From assembly GCA_012295275.1 (NCBI GenBank), contig CM022667.1, positions 15,790,805 through 15,854,804 on the forward strand: a stretch of DNA of 64,000 bases, in the 5' to 3' direction. Positions 1-11,950 of the stretch are shown here, in pieces. Made by a program: the position numbers and the translations under genes. Positions within the stretch are counted from its first letter, which is position 1. The number at the start of each line of letters is the position of its first letter. Source of the DNA: Chrysomallon squamiferum. Lineage: Eukaryota; Mollusca; Gastropoda; Neomphalida; Peltospiridae. The notes beneath the pieces are model-generated. The model had not been told where the DNA came from, made no database searches, and saw only the letters and a list, made by a program, of their open reading frames with translations.

Positions 1-44
1 GCTATCATGAAGTGAATACGGACATCAACGACGTTACAAACGGA

Positions 45-443
45 TTACTTGCAAAACCTATGGCACCGAATACAATCAATGACAGACTTGTTGGTGTAGA
101 TGCTGATATTAATGTCGTTGTAGTAGAGCGGTGGTGATGGTTCCATCAATTTGATTGCAAACGTAGATGACGCATGCATAAAAGCCATGCTGCTGTTTGT
201 AGCGAAAGTGCCTGCGATGTGTGATAGAATAACGACGTAGAACACGTTGTCATGTTGTTGCCGAACGTCCACAAGAGAAAAACATGTCACAGTTTGAAAG
301 TCTGTTTGAACGATGGACAAATAGAGTCCTTGACCTTGTACGTTGACCAAGTCAGAGTGCAGAAAACAATCAGGCACATTGATGACAGAGAAAAGGGGAC
401 GAAGTCCACATGAGGAAAACCAAGATAATCTGTACACTTTCTG
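45..443 (-). CDS. possible last exon of an unrecognised gene
   Basis: On the minus strand there is a good splice acceptor (cttgctcttattacag, ending at about 444), followed by about 132 open codons to a TAA at 45-47. The stretch is not repetitive and is clearly less AT-rich than the DNA to its right. The predicted peptide starts KVYRLSWFSSCG and ends CIRCHRFCK; it shows no domain I recognise. Another minus-strand frame is also partly open and hydrophobic, so even the frame is uncertain. No partner exon was found on the minus strand between 444 and 5,200. It could be a decayed exon or chance. Confidence 0.2.
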   Translation of the reverse strand, partial: QKVYRLSWFSSCGLRPLFSVINVPDCFLHSDLVNVQGQGLYLSIVQTDFQTVTCFSLVDVRQQHDNVFYVVILSHIAGTFATNSSMAFMHASSTFAIKLMEPSPPLYYNDINISIYTNKSVIDCIRCHRFCK

Positions 444-930
444 TAATAAGAGCAAGATCGTAATGTTACTTTACATTGATATTAAGATATCTTTCTGCCT
501 TTCTGTGATTTATCTTGCTCTCTCTCACTGTCTCCCTCTGCCTTGCTATCTCTCTCATTCTAATACCCTGTTTCTCTTTCTGTTGTTTTTTCTCTCTCTT
601 TCTCTCTCTGTGTTGAGCTATCTCGATTGCTGTCTCCAATTCTCTCTCTCTCTCTATCAAGATGACAGTATATAAAAAGTAGTTTAAAAACTATTAGGTA
701 TATCAACGATGAATATTTACACAACTTTGCGAAACTGTTTAGACAATACATACAGTATAGATGGTTTGTTTCGGTGATTAATTCCTATTATTTGTAAAAT
801 GTGGCATATATTTAACTGTAAAAACGATTCAACGTGTTTTGGTTCGCTGGATCGGTCCTTCTTGGTGAAACCTCTAAGTTGTTTTTCTTCAGCTGCACAA
901 ATGATATGCATGGTACATATTAAAATACAT
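444..930. other. non-coding, CT-rich low complexity
   Basis: Positions 510-660 are a degenerate (CT)n-like tract. The open frames in it, on both strands, are composition artefacts with repeated L/S/F or R/E residues. The rest (660-930) is AT-rich with nothing recognisable. Confidence 0.6.
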
Positions 931-1104
931 TACTACTACTACTAGTAGTAGTAGTAGTAGCAGTAGTAGTAGTAGTAGTAGTAGCAGTTGTAGTAATAAA
1001 TGTGATAATAATGATGATATTAATCATTATAATAATAATAAAATTTTTAATAGTAATAATAACATATAACAATAATAATAACAATAATAATAATAATAAT
1101 AATA

Positions 1105-1144
<40 letters not shown>
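931..1144. repeat. trinucleotide microsatellites (TAC/TAG)n and (AAT)n(ATT)n
   Basis: A (TAC)n run flips into (TAG)n at about 943 and runs to about 990. Between 1,083 and 1,144 about eight AAT units pass directly into about thirteen ATT units. Both switches are self-complementary, so each tract can fold into a hairpin. The N- and Y-rich open frame here is an artefact. Confidence 0.9.
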
Positions 1145-1145
<1 letters not shown>

Positions 1146-2984
1146 GACGATGATGAAGAAAAGATTATAATGATGATGATAACGATGATTATGATACAGT
1201 CATGCTGAAAATAATCATACTAACATGTACAGACATTTCTTTTTGTTTTCTTTGTGACGTTTCCAAAAAAAAAATATAATTGACGATTAACATGAAAATC
1301 GGTTTTACCTTGAAGAAAAGTAGCAAGCATCTCCTTTATTTATACATGAACTAAAATCATAATTAATGTGAAATGAATAGGAACAGTGTGAGTCCTGACT
1401 GGTGACGTCATAAAACTAGTACGAAACCAAAGAGACAGTTCAGAGGAAACATTGAACACACGTGTGACTGCCGCTCATTTCGTATCTAAAGTTATAATCA
1501 ACACAACACATCGTGTTCCCAGTAACTGTTAATACAGACTGAATCAGAAGAGCTACAAGTACTACTACTACTACTACTACTCTACTACAACTACTCCTTC
1601 GACCACCACTAACAGATATACTACTAGTACTATTCTGAAACTGCTTGTCCTACTTCTGCTACATCTAACACGGCTACTAGTACTATTATTTATTTATTTA
1701 GTTACTTATTTGTTTGTTTATTTGTTTGGTTGTCTATATTTCTATAAATGCACACTATAAATGAACACACGCATACAAAAATCAGATGCATTTGGTAGAA
1801 GTATGAGCAATAAAAATAGTAATAGTGGCAGTAATAATGGCAGATGTTGTTGTAGAAGTCGTAGTACTAATTAACAGTATAAAGAGGAATATTAGAAGTT
1901 GTAATAGTAGTTGGTATTATAACTACTCTAGTAATTGTTGCCGTCGCTGATTTTCATATTGGTTCTGATTTAACTGTAAATAATTATACACACGTGCAGA
2001 TATGATCTTAATTAGCAAATGAAGACGATTCAAACTGTTTTGAGTTCATCGACTGTCGTAGTTCAGCTCGTCTCTCTAGGACTCGTCTGTTAATCAGTCT
2101 ACACTCCGCAGATCTCAGCTGACTTCTGTTAAATGACTTCTCTTCCCAGAATCCCATGTTCATTCACACTTTTCACTCTCCTCACTCAATTGCCAGAGCG
2201 ACCCGCTGTTTGTATCCGCGTTGAAACCGTTTGTTTACTTTATTTTATTATGTTTTATTTTGTTTTATTTTATTTACTTTTTACTTTAACCCCCATAAAT
2301 TTACGAATATTAAATATTTTCAGTGAAAGATAAACATAGTTCAGTATAATTTAGTATAACTATTTCTCATTATAATTTCAGACACATCTAAACTAAATAT
2401 TTCTATGAAAACAACATTTGAACACAAACTTCTATTATTTTATTTCTGGATTATTTTATTTCTGGACAATAAGCCAAGTACAAGGGCTGTGAGTGATTGT
2501 AGATGTTGATAACAGTGGACAATATACCATGTATATTATGTAACAGTGGTGAGATTGAAGACGAGATTAAAAATAAGAAATCACTGTGTAATTAGGAAAA
2601 ATATTTGTTTAAAGCATTTCAGTGTAGAGAAATTTTGATTAGTTAGATATAATTTATGTGCTATATTATTTATATTCTCCAGATATTTTTTGTTTATCAT
2701 ATACTGTCACTGTTTGTACTTCTTGCATTTTTGTATTGACATTGTATATCAATAAACTGTAAAGCTTACAATAATAAAGAACTGAATCAAACCTCACTAA
2801 TCCCTACAATGAACAGATGTAAATAAAGCATTAAACCTATTTGACTGATTGCCTGAACTGCTATCAGGCAGAATGTCAAATAACACCTACCAAACTCCAG
2901 TCATGTTGCCTAATTCCTTGAAATTTTAGTCAGTGTCTGACGGTCTTGGGCATTAGGCCAAATGACTAGTTTGACATATTGACT

Positions 2985-3027
<43 letters not shown>

Positions 3028-3046
3028 GTGTGCGTGTGTGTCTGTA

Positions 3047-3084
<38 letters not shown>

Positions 3085-3927
3085 CTTATTTTACTGGACT
3101 TTATCATTAATACTGACTTACGCTTGATACTTAGCATTCTGGTATATATATATATATAAACACTCTTGGTAAAAAACTAATTCACATGTGTAAATAACAA
3201 TCATAAATGCCAATAAATAAATAAATACTCTTTATATAATATAATTTAAAAAATAATATAAATAATAATTTAAAAAAAAAAAAAAAAAAAAATGATTATA
3301 TAATGTAATAGGAGCCGTAGTCTTCTACATTAGAAATTTTCCAATCGCCATCGATTGATTTTGAATAAATGTAATTTCAGGATCGAAATTTTCAGATGGA
3401 TAAAAAAAAAATAACACACATCGATGAACACAAACATGTGTAAGGAAGCAAAATAATTATATATAATAGTGTGTACAATAAAGGACAGAAAAAAAAAAAA
3501 AATTAAAAAAAAATATGAATTTTTTTTAATTTTTTTTTTAAATAAATGAAGAAGAAAGAAAAAAGAAAGAAAAGAACAATGAACATGTACGATGAATGTA
3601 AAAATTTTAGTTTTTCAAAGAGGAAAATACAGCAGCCCAACGTAAACAGTTTGTCACGATACAGTGGATTTCAGGACCACACCTCATCAGAGCACTGCCG
3701 ACAGCTTTTTCCAAAAGGCGTGACATTTCTTTTACAGTACACATAAAATACCTGCACGCAATCGTACACGTTTTCCTGCATATGTAACCGTGTTTTCGGA
3801 TAAAATGATTAATATGTCTGTAATATTAGCCTTTCCTCGCTGAGTTATTTCTGTTTTACAAACATTATGATGTATACTAATTGATTATTACTATTGTATG
3901 AATAATTAAACTCTGAACGTTTAGAAA
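1145..3927. other. intergenic, microsatellite-rich
   Basis: No supported gene. It holds degenerate (TAC)n at about 1,557-1,690, scattered TAG/TAA runs, and a compound (CA)n-(TG)n-(TA)n tract at 2,988-3,084 whose CA and TG halves are mutually complementary. There is an AATAAA at about 2,748 in a GT-rich context that could be an orphan poly(A) site on the plus strand. Long A and T runs lie at 3,270-3,545. Nothing else is recognisable. Confidence 0.6.
2988..3084. repeat. compound (CA)n(TG)n(TA)n microsatellite
   Basis: About 18 CA units are followed by a cgcgtgtgcgtgtgtg stretch, then TG units and about 12 TA units. Alternating purine-pyrimidine sequence throughout, partly self-complementary, so prone to cruciform or Z-DNA structure. 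Confidence 0.9.
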
Positions 3928-4614
3928 TACAGGTTTTCGAACGAGTGTCGCGTTCCAAGGTTCGAACGCGGAATTCGATCCGGAGTTCGAAAGAAGCCTC
4001 AGCTGCACTCACAGTGAAATACTGCATCCAGCTGACTCCCGCTCTCACTGTCAAAGCATCTGTTGTGTTGTTATTATTATTATTTAATTGCCGTTTTTGC
4101 TTTTTGTGTGTGCATGTGTGTGCATGTGTTGCATGAAAGTGTGCTATTTTTGCCTTATATTACGTGTATTTGCTACTTAAGTTTAGCGAAATGACTAGTA
4201 TTTAGGGTCTGGAAACATATTAATTGAGATTCCATTTTTTCTAATGGGGAAAAGTGATTACGGCTTCGAACAGTTCACAATTCGAATGGCCTACCGAAAT
4301 GGATTATATTCGAAATCTGGGTCGGATCTAGCCTTTCAGATGAGGGGGGTCCATGAAAAACAAGGGCACCATAACATTATGAAAATGCACTACTGCACTA
4401 TTACACACGGTCCACATGGACCATAATATAGTACTGCTACAACAGAGATGCTGGCAGATGTATTCTACACTGACAGAAATTAAAAAATAATAATAAATTG
4501 TACAAATCCCCCAAAATCCTAAATAAAAGGGGCACTTCTCACATTTGCGGGGGGACTTAAGACACCTTGGACCCCCCTTTAGACCCGCCCCAGGAAACAC
4601 GAGGCAGTACAGTA
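3928..4614. mobile_element. Tigger/pogo-type MITE, degenerate, interrupted
   Basis: The left end begins TACAGGTTTTCGAACGAG and is followed by spaced ttcgaac/ttcgatc blocks up to about 3,990. The right end (about 4,240-4,316) has the same style of block on the other strand (gcttcgaac, aattcgaat), then resumes after an insertion and finishes gaggcagtacagta at 4,614. This TACAGT...CCTCG...TTTCGAA pattern is typical of terminal inverted repeats of Tigger/pogo non-autonomous elements (family knowledge). No transposase is present. The inserted segment is listed separately. Confidence 0.45.
4317..4593. mobile_element. small MITE nested in the Tigger-type MITE
   Basis: The segment starts ctgggtcggatcta followed by ggggggtcc. 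It ends with the reverse complement of that pattern (ggaccccccttta, then gacccgccccag). It breaks the right end of the surrounding element between ttcgaaat and gaaacacgagg. It is about 277 bp with degenerate terminal inverted repeats of about 30 bp and no coding potential. The superfamily is not certain. Confidence 0.4.
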
Positions 4615-5246
4615 CAAACAGACGTAAGTACCCAACTACTTACTGCATATTTCACAACCGCAACTTCTGATAAGCTTATTAATTTTTCACTCACTCACTA
4701 CATAACTTTGATTATTTAGTGTTTATTATTATTAACATGACGAATGAGCTGTGTCATTTATTTATGTAATGTACTTTTTATGTCACTGGGCGTATAAAAT
4801 GTATTAACAGCTCAATATCACAAAACCATATGATCAGTGACGTATAAAAATTCGGCATCTGCAAGTCGTAAGACCCCATTTTAATTATACAGTGTACTTG
4901 ACAATTATGTTGTTGAATTACAGCCAGAGAATATATGTCACAAACCCACTCTTTATTTAAGCTGGTGAACTGTGGCAATAAAAAACAGAGTTGAGTTAGA
5001 AACCGTAATGCGACCAATGACCATACACAAACAAGTACACGTTTTGAATATATTCTTACTTCTTAATGTATGACATTTAGCTCAGAGGCATCAATACTGA
5101 TATAAACGAATACATTCCTACAAACCAAAATTACACAATAATAATTAAAAAAATTAAAAACAATAAAAAAAATTAAAAAAAAAAAATAAAATTAAAAATT
5201 AAACAAACAGTATATGTAACAAAATTCTTTTCTATCTTAAAATGTT
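4615..5246. other. intergenic, nothing recognised
   Basis: AT-rich DNA with A-rich runs at 5,145-5,205. No coding signal. It lies downstream of the 3' end of the minus-strand BTB gene. Confidence 0.5.
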
Positions 5247-5252
5247 TTTATT
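5247..5252 (-). terminator. candidate poly(A) signal of the BTB gene
   Basis: TTTATT on the plus strand reads AATAAA on the minus strand, about 475 nt downstream of the BTB gene's stop codon. A-rich plus-strand DNA follows. It is the first plausible signal I see, but AATAAA is common in such AT-rich DNA. Confidence 0.35.
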
Positions 5253-5725
5253 CATTATTTCATTCTGAAAGTATAAATCTTACATTTAATTTCAAAATAA
5301 CAATGATTGCATTAAACGGATGTTCATTACCATGGCACTAGACAATTATTAAAACATTTTTTTCATGATTTGATCAATAACAGCTGTTATAAAAATTTTG
5401 TTAGAAAATTGGTATCATTTAAATGGCAAGAAACATTACAATACTCAGGTACATACAGTTGTGTACTTTCATACAAATATGCATATGAATATACAGCTAC
5501 ACATTCATACATCTATTAACATACGTACATACAAATGTCCATAAATGCACATTCACACACACACACATGAATAAATAGAATTTACAATACTATCATTTGC
5601 ATATAGAAAATTACAGTGCTGAATGAAGTGCTAAACCATATATACAAGATCAATAATGCATAAATAAATAGACAAATATTGAAATTATGGCATAGAAATA
5701 AATTTTCAATCACAAATATGATTGT

Positions 5726-8429
5726 TCATGCATGCAAATACTGACACTGTTTTAATTCCTTTATATAATCTGCTGCTAGCTGCCCCACTGTTGCTATGGA
5801 GAAGTACTTGAATGGTGGAGGGACATGTATGTGGGTGCTGAATGACCCATCTTCCCCAACAGTCATTTCCAGTAGTGCATTACCACACTGGTGGAAACTT
5901 GACAGTTCCCATATAGAGCTGCCTGAGTTGGTGGCAATGTGGGAGAGACATGGAAAATGACTCTCCAGTGTAGATGCCCGGCACCACTTTATGTTGGAGA
6001 GATCCACCTGAACGGGAAACTCCCACTCTTTCTTCTCACTGTTATACGGTCTCTTCCAGCCTTCGCCATCAACGATGTACAATGTATCATTTGTGACCAT
6101 CACCCTAACTGGAGAGGGCACATAACAGATGCCGCTGAATTTGTTGATTGTGTTCTGTGAAGTGTCGAAGATGTGACCTTCTTTGATTATGAGAAGATTC
6201 CGGGCCACATTGACAGCAATGTCAGCTTTGAGGACATGGATACAGGAACCAGAAACGCAGACGAGGGACAGCGGTGTGCTGTAATGGTTATGGGAGACCT
6301 CGCCAACCAGACTCCATGACAACTGCTCACTTAAACGGAAATATTTCTGCTCGGTCTGGTAACAGTCACGACTAGAAGAGAGCAGACGGTTGGACACGAG
6401 CACGTACAGATTACTGTTTACTGCAAGAGGTATCACACTCTTCACATCTCCTTCCAGTCCTTGGAGAATGGTCTTGCAACAGAAGGAGCACCAGCTCAGA
6501 GATGTCAGATCAAGGCAGTACCCTCTTTCTCGATTACAGCTCACAAAGAATATACATCCACGGCAACATGCCACCCGCCAGTTAGCCTTTTCATCAAATA
6601 CTCCTGTAATGAAAGAAAAGAAGTCAGATAAACAGGTGTGAAACAGACCACTATATATCAAACAGATAGGCGTCTGTGCTAAACAAAAAGAACATAAAAA
6701 GAACTTAGAAAGGGTTGGAGGAAATCAAGGGAAAAGAAAGAGAGAGGATACTGAGCAATATCATTTTACTTTATCATTTATTAATATTTGCTTATCAATC
6801 CACAGCTGGAACAAACATTTATACTGGGATGGGGATATCAGTGAAATTCAAAGATAATATTTCTACATAGATTTACTATGTGTGTGTATTTCTGTCACAT
6901 ATAAAATAAAATCACATGCTCAAATGCAGCTATTTAAAAAATGCTGTGATCGTGACGTTCAATGTATATATTTTATTTAATTTAAAAAGAAAAAGAATTA
7001 AATTTAAATTCTGTGTTCTCAATGGTAAGAAGGAAACAAAAATGAAAATTGAATGCACTAAAATATTGTTTTAAATTGTGACATACATTATTATTATTAT
7101 TATTGTTCTTAAATATATCTAGGAAAAATGAATGGAAATAGTGAAGCATTCATAACAGTTATACTTTTTAAGCAAAATGAATATATTATATTATTTTACT
7201 TTATCATTTATTAATATTTGCTTATCAATCCATATTTAATCTCAAGCAATTACATGGCAAAGAAAAATACCTGGAAAGTTCACAGATCCAACAGACAACC
7301 ATGTTCTAAGCTGAGTCACATATAAACTCAGTTCAAAACTGTTTGATGTTGATGATGGGGACATTTTTTTCTCTACCTCAAACTCCAGGGTCTGGTCCAT
7401 TAGTTTCTTAGTGGGTGCCAAAACCACAATACATTCAAAATTATTTTGTTCCACAAGGGCACTTTTCAGTGACACCATAGCTCCACTTAGAACACAGTCT
7501 GAAACTGTAGCTGCTAGAGTTTCAGCCACATTTTTACGCATGTAAGTGTTTTCACAAAGTGGACTTCTAGTCCTTACACTTCTGTCCAAAGTCAATGATC
7601 TTCCAGACACTGAAGGAGGTTGCCTGGTTGATGCCAGTCCTGAAACGTCAGCTATAGCAGCATGCACGATTTTCAAAAATTCAGAAACTAGGGAATCGGT
7701 GATATGGTAACTGTTCAAGTAATTCACAAGATTTCTGAGTCCGGATATCTCCAGACCCGAACATATTCCTTTAAACAGACTGAGGGCAGTATGAGTTCGT
7801 TCAGGATCATTCTTGTACTTGTCCCACCGAAGTAAAAGATTCGCTACTTGTCTTTGGTCACAGTATCGTTGAACATTTTTCTCAAAAAGGCTTGAGAGGT
7901 GGCAGGCCGATACTTGTAGCAGATCATCTTGGAATATGAAATAGTCGTGAAATCGAGCCTCGATGATGTTAAAGGCAACCTTCTCAACCTCACTAATGCT
8001 GTACATGTCAGCGAGGATGTAGTATCTCACACAGGTTTGTAGGTTAAGGTTCTCAGCCAAGAAACCAGTGCAGAGATCTTTCAATGAATCAATCATCAGA
8101 AATGATGCCAGCTGGGTGACAACAGCTATGTTGAATTCATCCAGTTTCAACTTCCCTGTGTACAAAGCGTCAATGACAGTTTCCAAATGAACTGCTTCTT
8201 CAACCACGCTGCTAAGGTTGACGATGCTCATGCCTTTGTCAGACTCCAGAAAGTTTCCAGAAAACATGCCACTGAAATAAGGACTGCATGCAGCTAGCAC
8301 GCTGCGGTGAACAGGGATGTTCTTGCTTTTCACAGTCAGCTGAACATCGCAGAATCTACCCTCCTGTCTGGCATTGTTCATCTGATGAAGCAAGGCTTCA
8401 AAATGGCCTCTGTCCAAATGGTACTCCAT
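5726..8429 (-). CDS. BTB-BACK kelch-like protein, two coding exons
   Basis: CDS is complement(join(5726..6603, 7271..8429)), predicted 678 aa. The start is the ATG at 8,427-8,429 (MEYHLDRGHFEALLHQ). The frame stays open further upstream to an acceptor-like cag at about 8,453, so a non-coding 5' exon is likely. The exon boundary is tccag|gtattt to ttacag|gagta and keeps the frame (split Gly at residue 387). Residues about 20-118 are a BTB/POZ domain (FCDVQLTV; VHRSVLAACSPYFSGMF). Residues about 119-250 are a BACK domain. The C-terminal exon (388-678) is where kelch repeats normally lie, but I see no tandem Gly-Gly doublets, only scattered Trp and Tyr and beta-like stretches, so the propeller is degenerate. 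BTB-BACK-kelch proteins usually serve as substrate adaptors of cullin-3 ubiquitin ligases (family knowledge). Whether this one binds cullin 3 is not shown by the sequence. Confidence 0.85.
6763..7232. repeat. exact 40-bp direct repeat pair in BTB intron
   Basis: The 40 bases at 6,763-6,802 recur without a mismatch at 7,193-7,232. They begin attttactttatcattta and end cttatcaatcca. The copies are 430 bp apart and both lie in the 667-bp intron between the two coding exons, the second only about 40 bp inside the donor site. The sequence between them (6,803-7,192) is AT-rich with no coding signal. Confidence 0.85.
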
Positions 8430-8453
8430 ATCAACTGTCACGTTCAACTGTCT

Positions 8454-9187
8454 GTGAAAGAAAAAAGAAAGAAAATTAAAAGTAAATTAATATTGTTGGT
8501 GAAAAAAAATAATTCAATTAATTAAAATTACATTAATCAGTTATTATTAATAAACAAACAAACAAATAAATAAAAGTCCAAATCATGGGCCACCATAAAA
8601 AATATGACAAATAAAATTCATATCATAACTAAAACTGATATACACACTATACTATTTTATTGTATTTTTATTAAAATCCTAACTAAATGTTCTATCTATA
8701 TTTCTTTTAAAAACAAGAACCAAGGGTTTTTTTTACACAGATTTTATCTTTAGAAATTTTATTTTTATCTGCAAAATAATTTTACAATAACTGAAAACTT
8801 ACTTAAAAGGGAACATTTCCTATATATATAGGTACCATTGTTCTAGAACATTTAAATTATTTACTTGTTTTTGCTTTGTTGCTTTTTTATCATTATATTT
8901 TGTGCCCTAATTTCTTTGCTGAATTTATTTACTTACAATTTTATAGATGTGGTTTCTTATTTTATTCAGTTCTTATAACACACACACACACAGCAGCAAC
9001 TACAATTAAAGTTCCAACAAACATATGAACAATAAATAAATCTACTTTGTGTCACTTATATAATTATAAGGTATCTGCTTAAATACACTTTGAGTGGGTT
9101 TTAAATATAGGCCAATATGACAAAAGAAACAACAAATAATTAAATCAGTCTGAAATTCAGAACTGATACATATACAACTGAAATACA

Positions 9188-9234
<47 letters not shown>

Positions 9235-10134
9235 TAAAATAAATAAATAAATAAATAAAACTGGGGAAAAAGAAGAAAAGAAAAATAATGGCATCCATAA
9301 ACTTGTTATTATCAAAGTCTGGTGTTTATAAAAAATATATGAAATACATTTAGGCTATTTGTCTGTTCCATACTTTAATAAAGTGAAGTTCAATAACACA
9401 TTACCTTACATTGATAATGCTTTAATATTACTTTACCTTTCACTAATAACAAAAAACAAATTAATGAATAATAAACTTAAAAAATAATAATTTAATCTGA
9501 ACTGAATTAAAATTCCTGAAATACATACATAAACAGAACAAAAATTTATATACACATTATAATCTGAGAAGAGTAGATGAAAAAAGAAATTCTTTTTCTC
9601 AAAAAAAAAAAAAGGATCAGTTTATATTTATATTCTGCATAAATTAATATTAAATTTAATCTTTAAAAAATGGGGCTTATTTTACAAAATTCATAAATAA
9701 ATAAATAAACAAACAAATAAATAAATAACTAAATAAATGTTATCTAAATAAATGTTATCTAAATACACATCTAAATTATTATTAGTATTTTCAAATAATC
9801 TGTAATTTGGATTATCCTCTGTATCAGTTAAAAAAATATAGTTATTCAAAAAGTTCAAAATTACTAAAGGAGCAATATGCATTGATGCTCAGGTTTTACA
9901 TAAACATTATGGGGTGGAATTCAAAGTAGATAATCATGAATTGATATGTTTAAATATATTTTGATAATTAATAACATACAAAACAAATATGTAACCTAAA
10001 ATTATTTTGCAGTGATCTTTAAATTATAATTTCGAATTTGACAAAATTATTATTAATCTAAAAAAAAAACTACATACAGTTATAATATGCACTATAGGGT
10101 ATATTAGCATATAATTTCTCAAGAGATCAGAGAG

Positions 10135-10178
<44 letters not shown>

Positions 10179-10461
10179 ACTTTTAGTCTATCTGAACTTA
10201 ACGAATATTTTCTCCACAACAGATAATTATTCTAAAATAAAAATATAAATCTAGAATACGCTTCGATCTTCAAAACACAAACTTGCGAAATGTTAGTATA
10301 ATAATGAGTATTGATCTCATTTTGATTGATAATCCGAACTAAGTGATTGCAGACGCTTCGCCATCAACAGTGAATTTCAAAAGAATAAAAAGCCGATCAT
10401 TCGCACCCGATATGAGTTATATTAAATGGGATTTTAAATATTTAAATTAAAATATATTTAC
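8454..10461. other. probable 5' intron of the BTB gene; AT-rich, microsatellites
   Basis: No coding signal on either strand. It holds (CA)n at about 8,980, (AAT)n followed by (AAAT)n at 9,190-9,260, AAAT-type repeats at 9,695-9,735, a tandem 18-bp ttatctaaataaatg duplication at about 9,738-9,770, and a 39-base A run at 10,139-10,177. Confidence 0.5.
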
Positions 10462-10560
10462 GTACAAACTATGCTCTGGACACACCAAATAAGCTGTTAA
10501 ATGTCCAAATATCTTTTGTTTCGTAGTTGCATCGTCCGCCAGATTGGGCGCCCTCTTTCT
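10462..10560 (-). other. candidate non-coding first exon of the BTB gene
   Basis: On the minus strand a less AT-rich stretch (it includes gagggcgcccaatctggcgg) leads to a possible donor, tac|gtaaat, at 10,462/10,461. If spliced to the acceptor at about 8,453 it would give a short 5' UTR in front of the ATG at 8,429. It contains a small ATG frame (MQLRNKRYLDI then stop) that would be an upstream ORF. There is no direct evidence of transcription. Confidence 0.2.
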
Positions 10561-11760
10561 ATGGTAGATAACTCTAAATGATTTTTCTATTATTTTTGGT
10601 ATGACCTCTGAAGTGTTTTCAAACAACGGCGAAAACCGATTTGTGTAATATCACTATTTTAAATAGTGACAGTTACAACAAAGGTCTTACGTGAATGTGT
10701 AATAAATGAATGTACGGAAGAGTCTTAACAGGTTTCATACAACAGCAGGGAGGGGGGAAGTAACACAAATTAGTAAATAAATAAAATTAATTATTTTTAT
10801 GTCGTCTTAACATAGGAAACAGGGGCCGTAAATCTGTACTATCCATATGTTTCATTATGAATTTAGATTTTAGCTTAGCTACAGTCTTTCAGTCTGGACA
10901 TGCAGTTGATAAATTTCTCATGTGAGTGCGCGTGCGCGTGCCTCAATATTATTTAAATTATTTAAACACAATATTATTTAAATTAATTTTTTCCAAACGA
11001 TATTAAGATATAGGAAGTATAGCTGATCTAATTCAGTTTTATTTGGTTCATTCTACAATTAAAGCGAGCAAGCAAGTAAATAAATAAATAAATAAATAAA
11101 ACAGTGAATAGCATTAATAATAAAGAAGAATATTCTGTTGCGTAAACAACACTTGAAACATTCATTATATAAATATTTACGCAGAAACATTGTTTTAATG
11201 TATTAATGAAATGGGATAATTAGAAAGCATAATTTTTATGTATTAATTAAAAATATATATATAATAATAAACATTAAGAAACCCCCAACTTTCTCGGCTG
11301 AATATAGCGACATACGACATTCAAATCAGATACCCTTTCGAAATTTGTATATATCTTTTAATTTATCCCCGTTCCGAATGCATTTTTTGTTATGAAATTC
11401 TCTTACTCAGTAGACTGAAATGTGTGTATTTATCTTCTATTTTATTGCTATTAACATGATGCAAAATTAAGTGTTCACTTATAAACAAAACGTCATTTTT
11501 TTTTCAAAGTGACCCTCATAACCTTACGAGCTATAGGTTTTGAGTAAATCATTCATTACCTGATTTGACATAAATTTGAATAAAATGTAATGTTTTTTTA
11601 TCAGCAACATGCCTTGAATTTTAATCTAGTGAAATCGTTCAATACTATCTCCATCAAAGAACTAATTGCTAGTTTTCACCAAAATTTTCAACATAGTAAC
11701 TAATAAAACTGTAATCATAATTAGAGTCTGTAATCATTATCCGCGGGAACTCAAACTGTT
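10561..11760. other. intergenic, nothing recognised
   Basis: AT-rich, with a short GC-alternating patch at 10,927-10,940, a repeated caatattatttaaatta at about 10,944 and 10,969, and AAAT-type repeats at 11,075-11,100. No open frame with protein-like composition. Confidence 0.5.
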
Positions 11761-11845
11761 ATTGGTTTCTATGCGTACGTTTATGACGTAACTGATACGG
11801 TGATGACGTTATTTATCGAGTTCTGAAAACGAACTCGGCCATCTT
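11761..11845. promoter_or_regulatory. promoter-like motif cluster (CCAAT, two CREs, YY1)
   Basis: Within 85 bp there are ATTGG (an inverted CCAAT box, 11,761-11,765), TGACGTA (11,784-11,790), TGACGTTA (11,804-11,811) and CGGCCATCTT (11,836-11,845, the reverse of the AAGATGGCCG YY1-type element). It is also less AT-rich than its surroundings. No gene could be assigned on the plus strand. On the minus strand it might be a distal promoter of the BTB gene, whose candidate first exon is about 1.2 kb away. Motif identity is from general knowledge; function is inferred. Confidence 0.3.
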
Positions 11846-11869
11846 CATTAAAATCTCTAGGAAACATAA

Positions 11870-11874
<5 letters not shown>

Positions 11875-11920
<46 letters not shown>

Positions 11921-11921
11921 A
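11875..11921. repeat. (TA)n(CA)n microsatellite
   Basis: About 15 TA units continue directly into about 8 CA units, followed by an A-rich tract. Confidence 0.85.
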
Positions 11922-11950
11922 CAACAAAAAAAACAAAAAAAAACGTATGT

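Noticed and set aside
1002-1208. Plus-strand open frame with long Asn and Tyr runs
   Set aside because: It is the translation of (AAT)n and (ATT)n microsatellites.
3955-3970. tRNA B-box-like word ggttcgaac
   Set aside because: There is no A box or cloverleaf around it; it belongs to the TTCGAAC blocks of a Tigger-type end.
7242-7270. Extension of BTB exon 1 to a stop at 7,242
   Set aside because: A donor at 7,270/7,269 joins in frame to the acceptor before 6,603 and gives the full C-terminal half, so the stop is intronic.
8430-8447. BTB gene start at 8,447
   Set aside because: That codon is TTG; the first ATG in frame is at 8,427-8,429.
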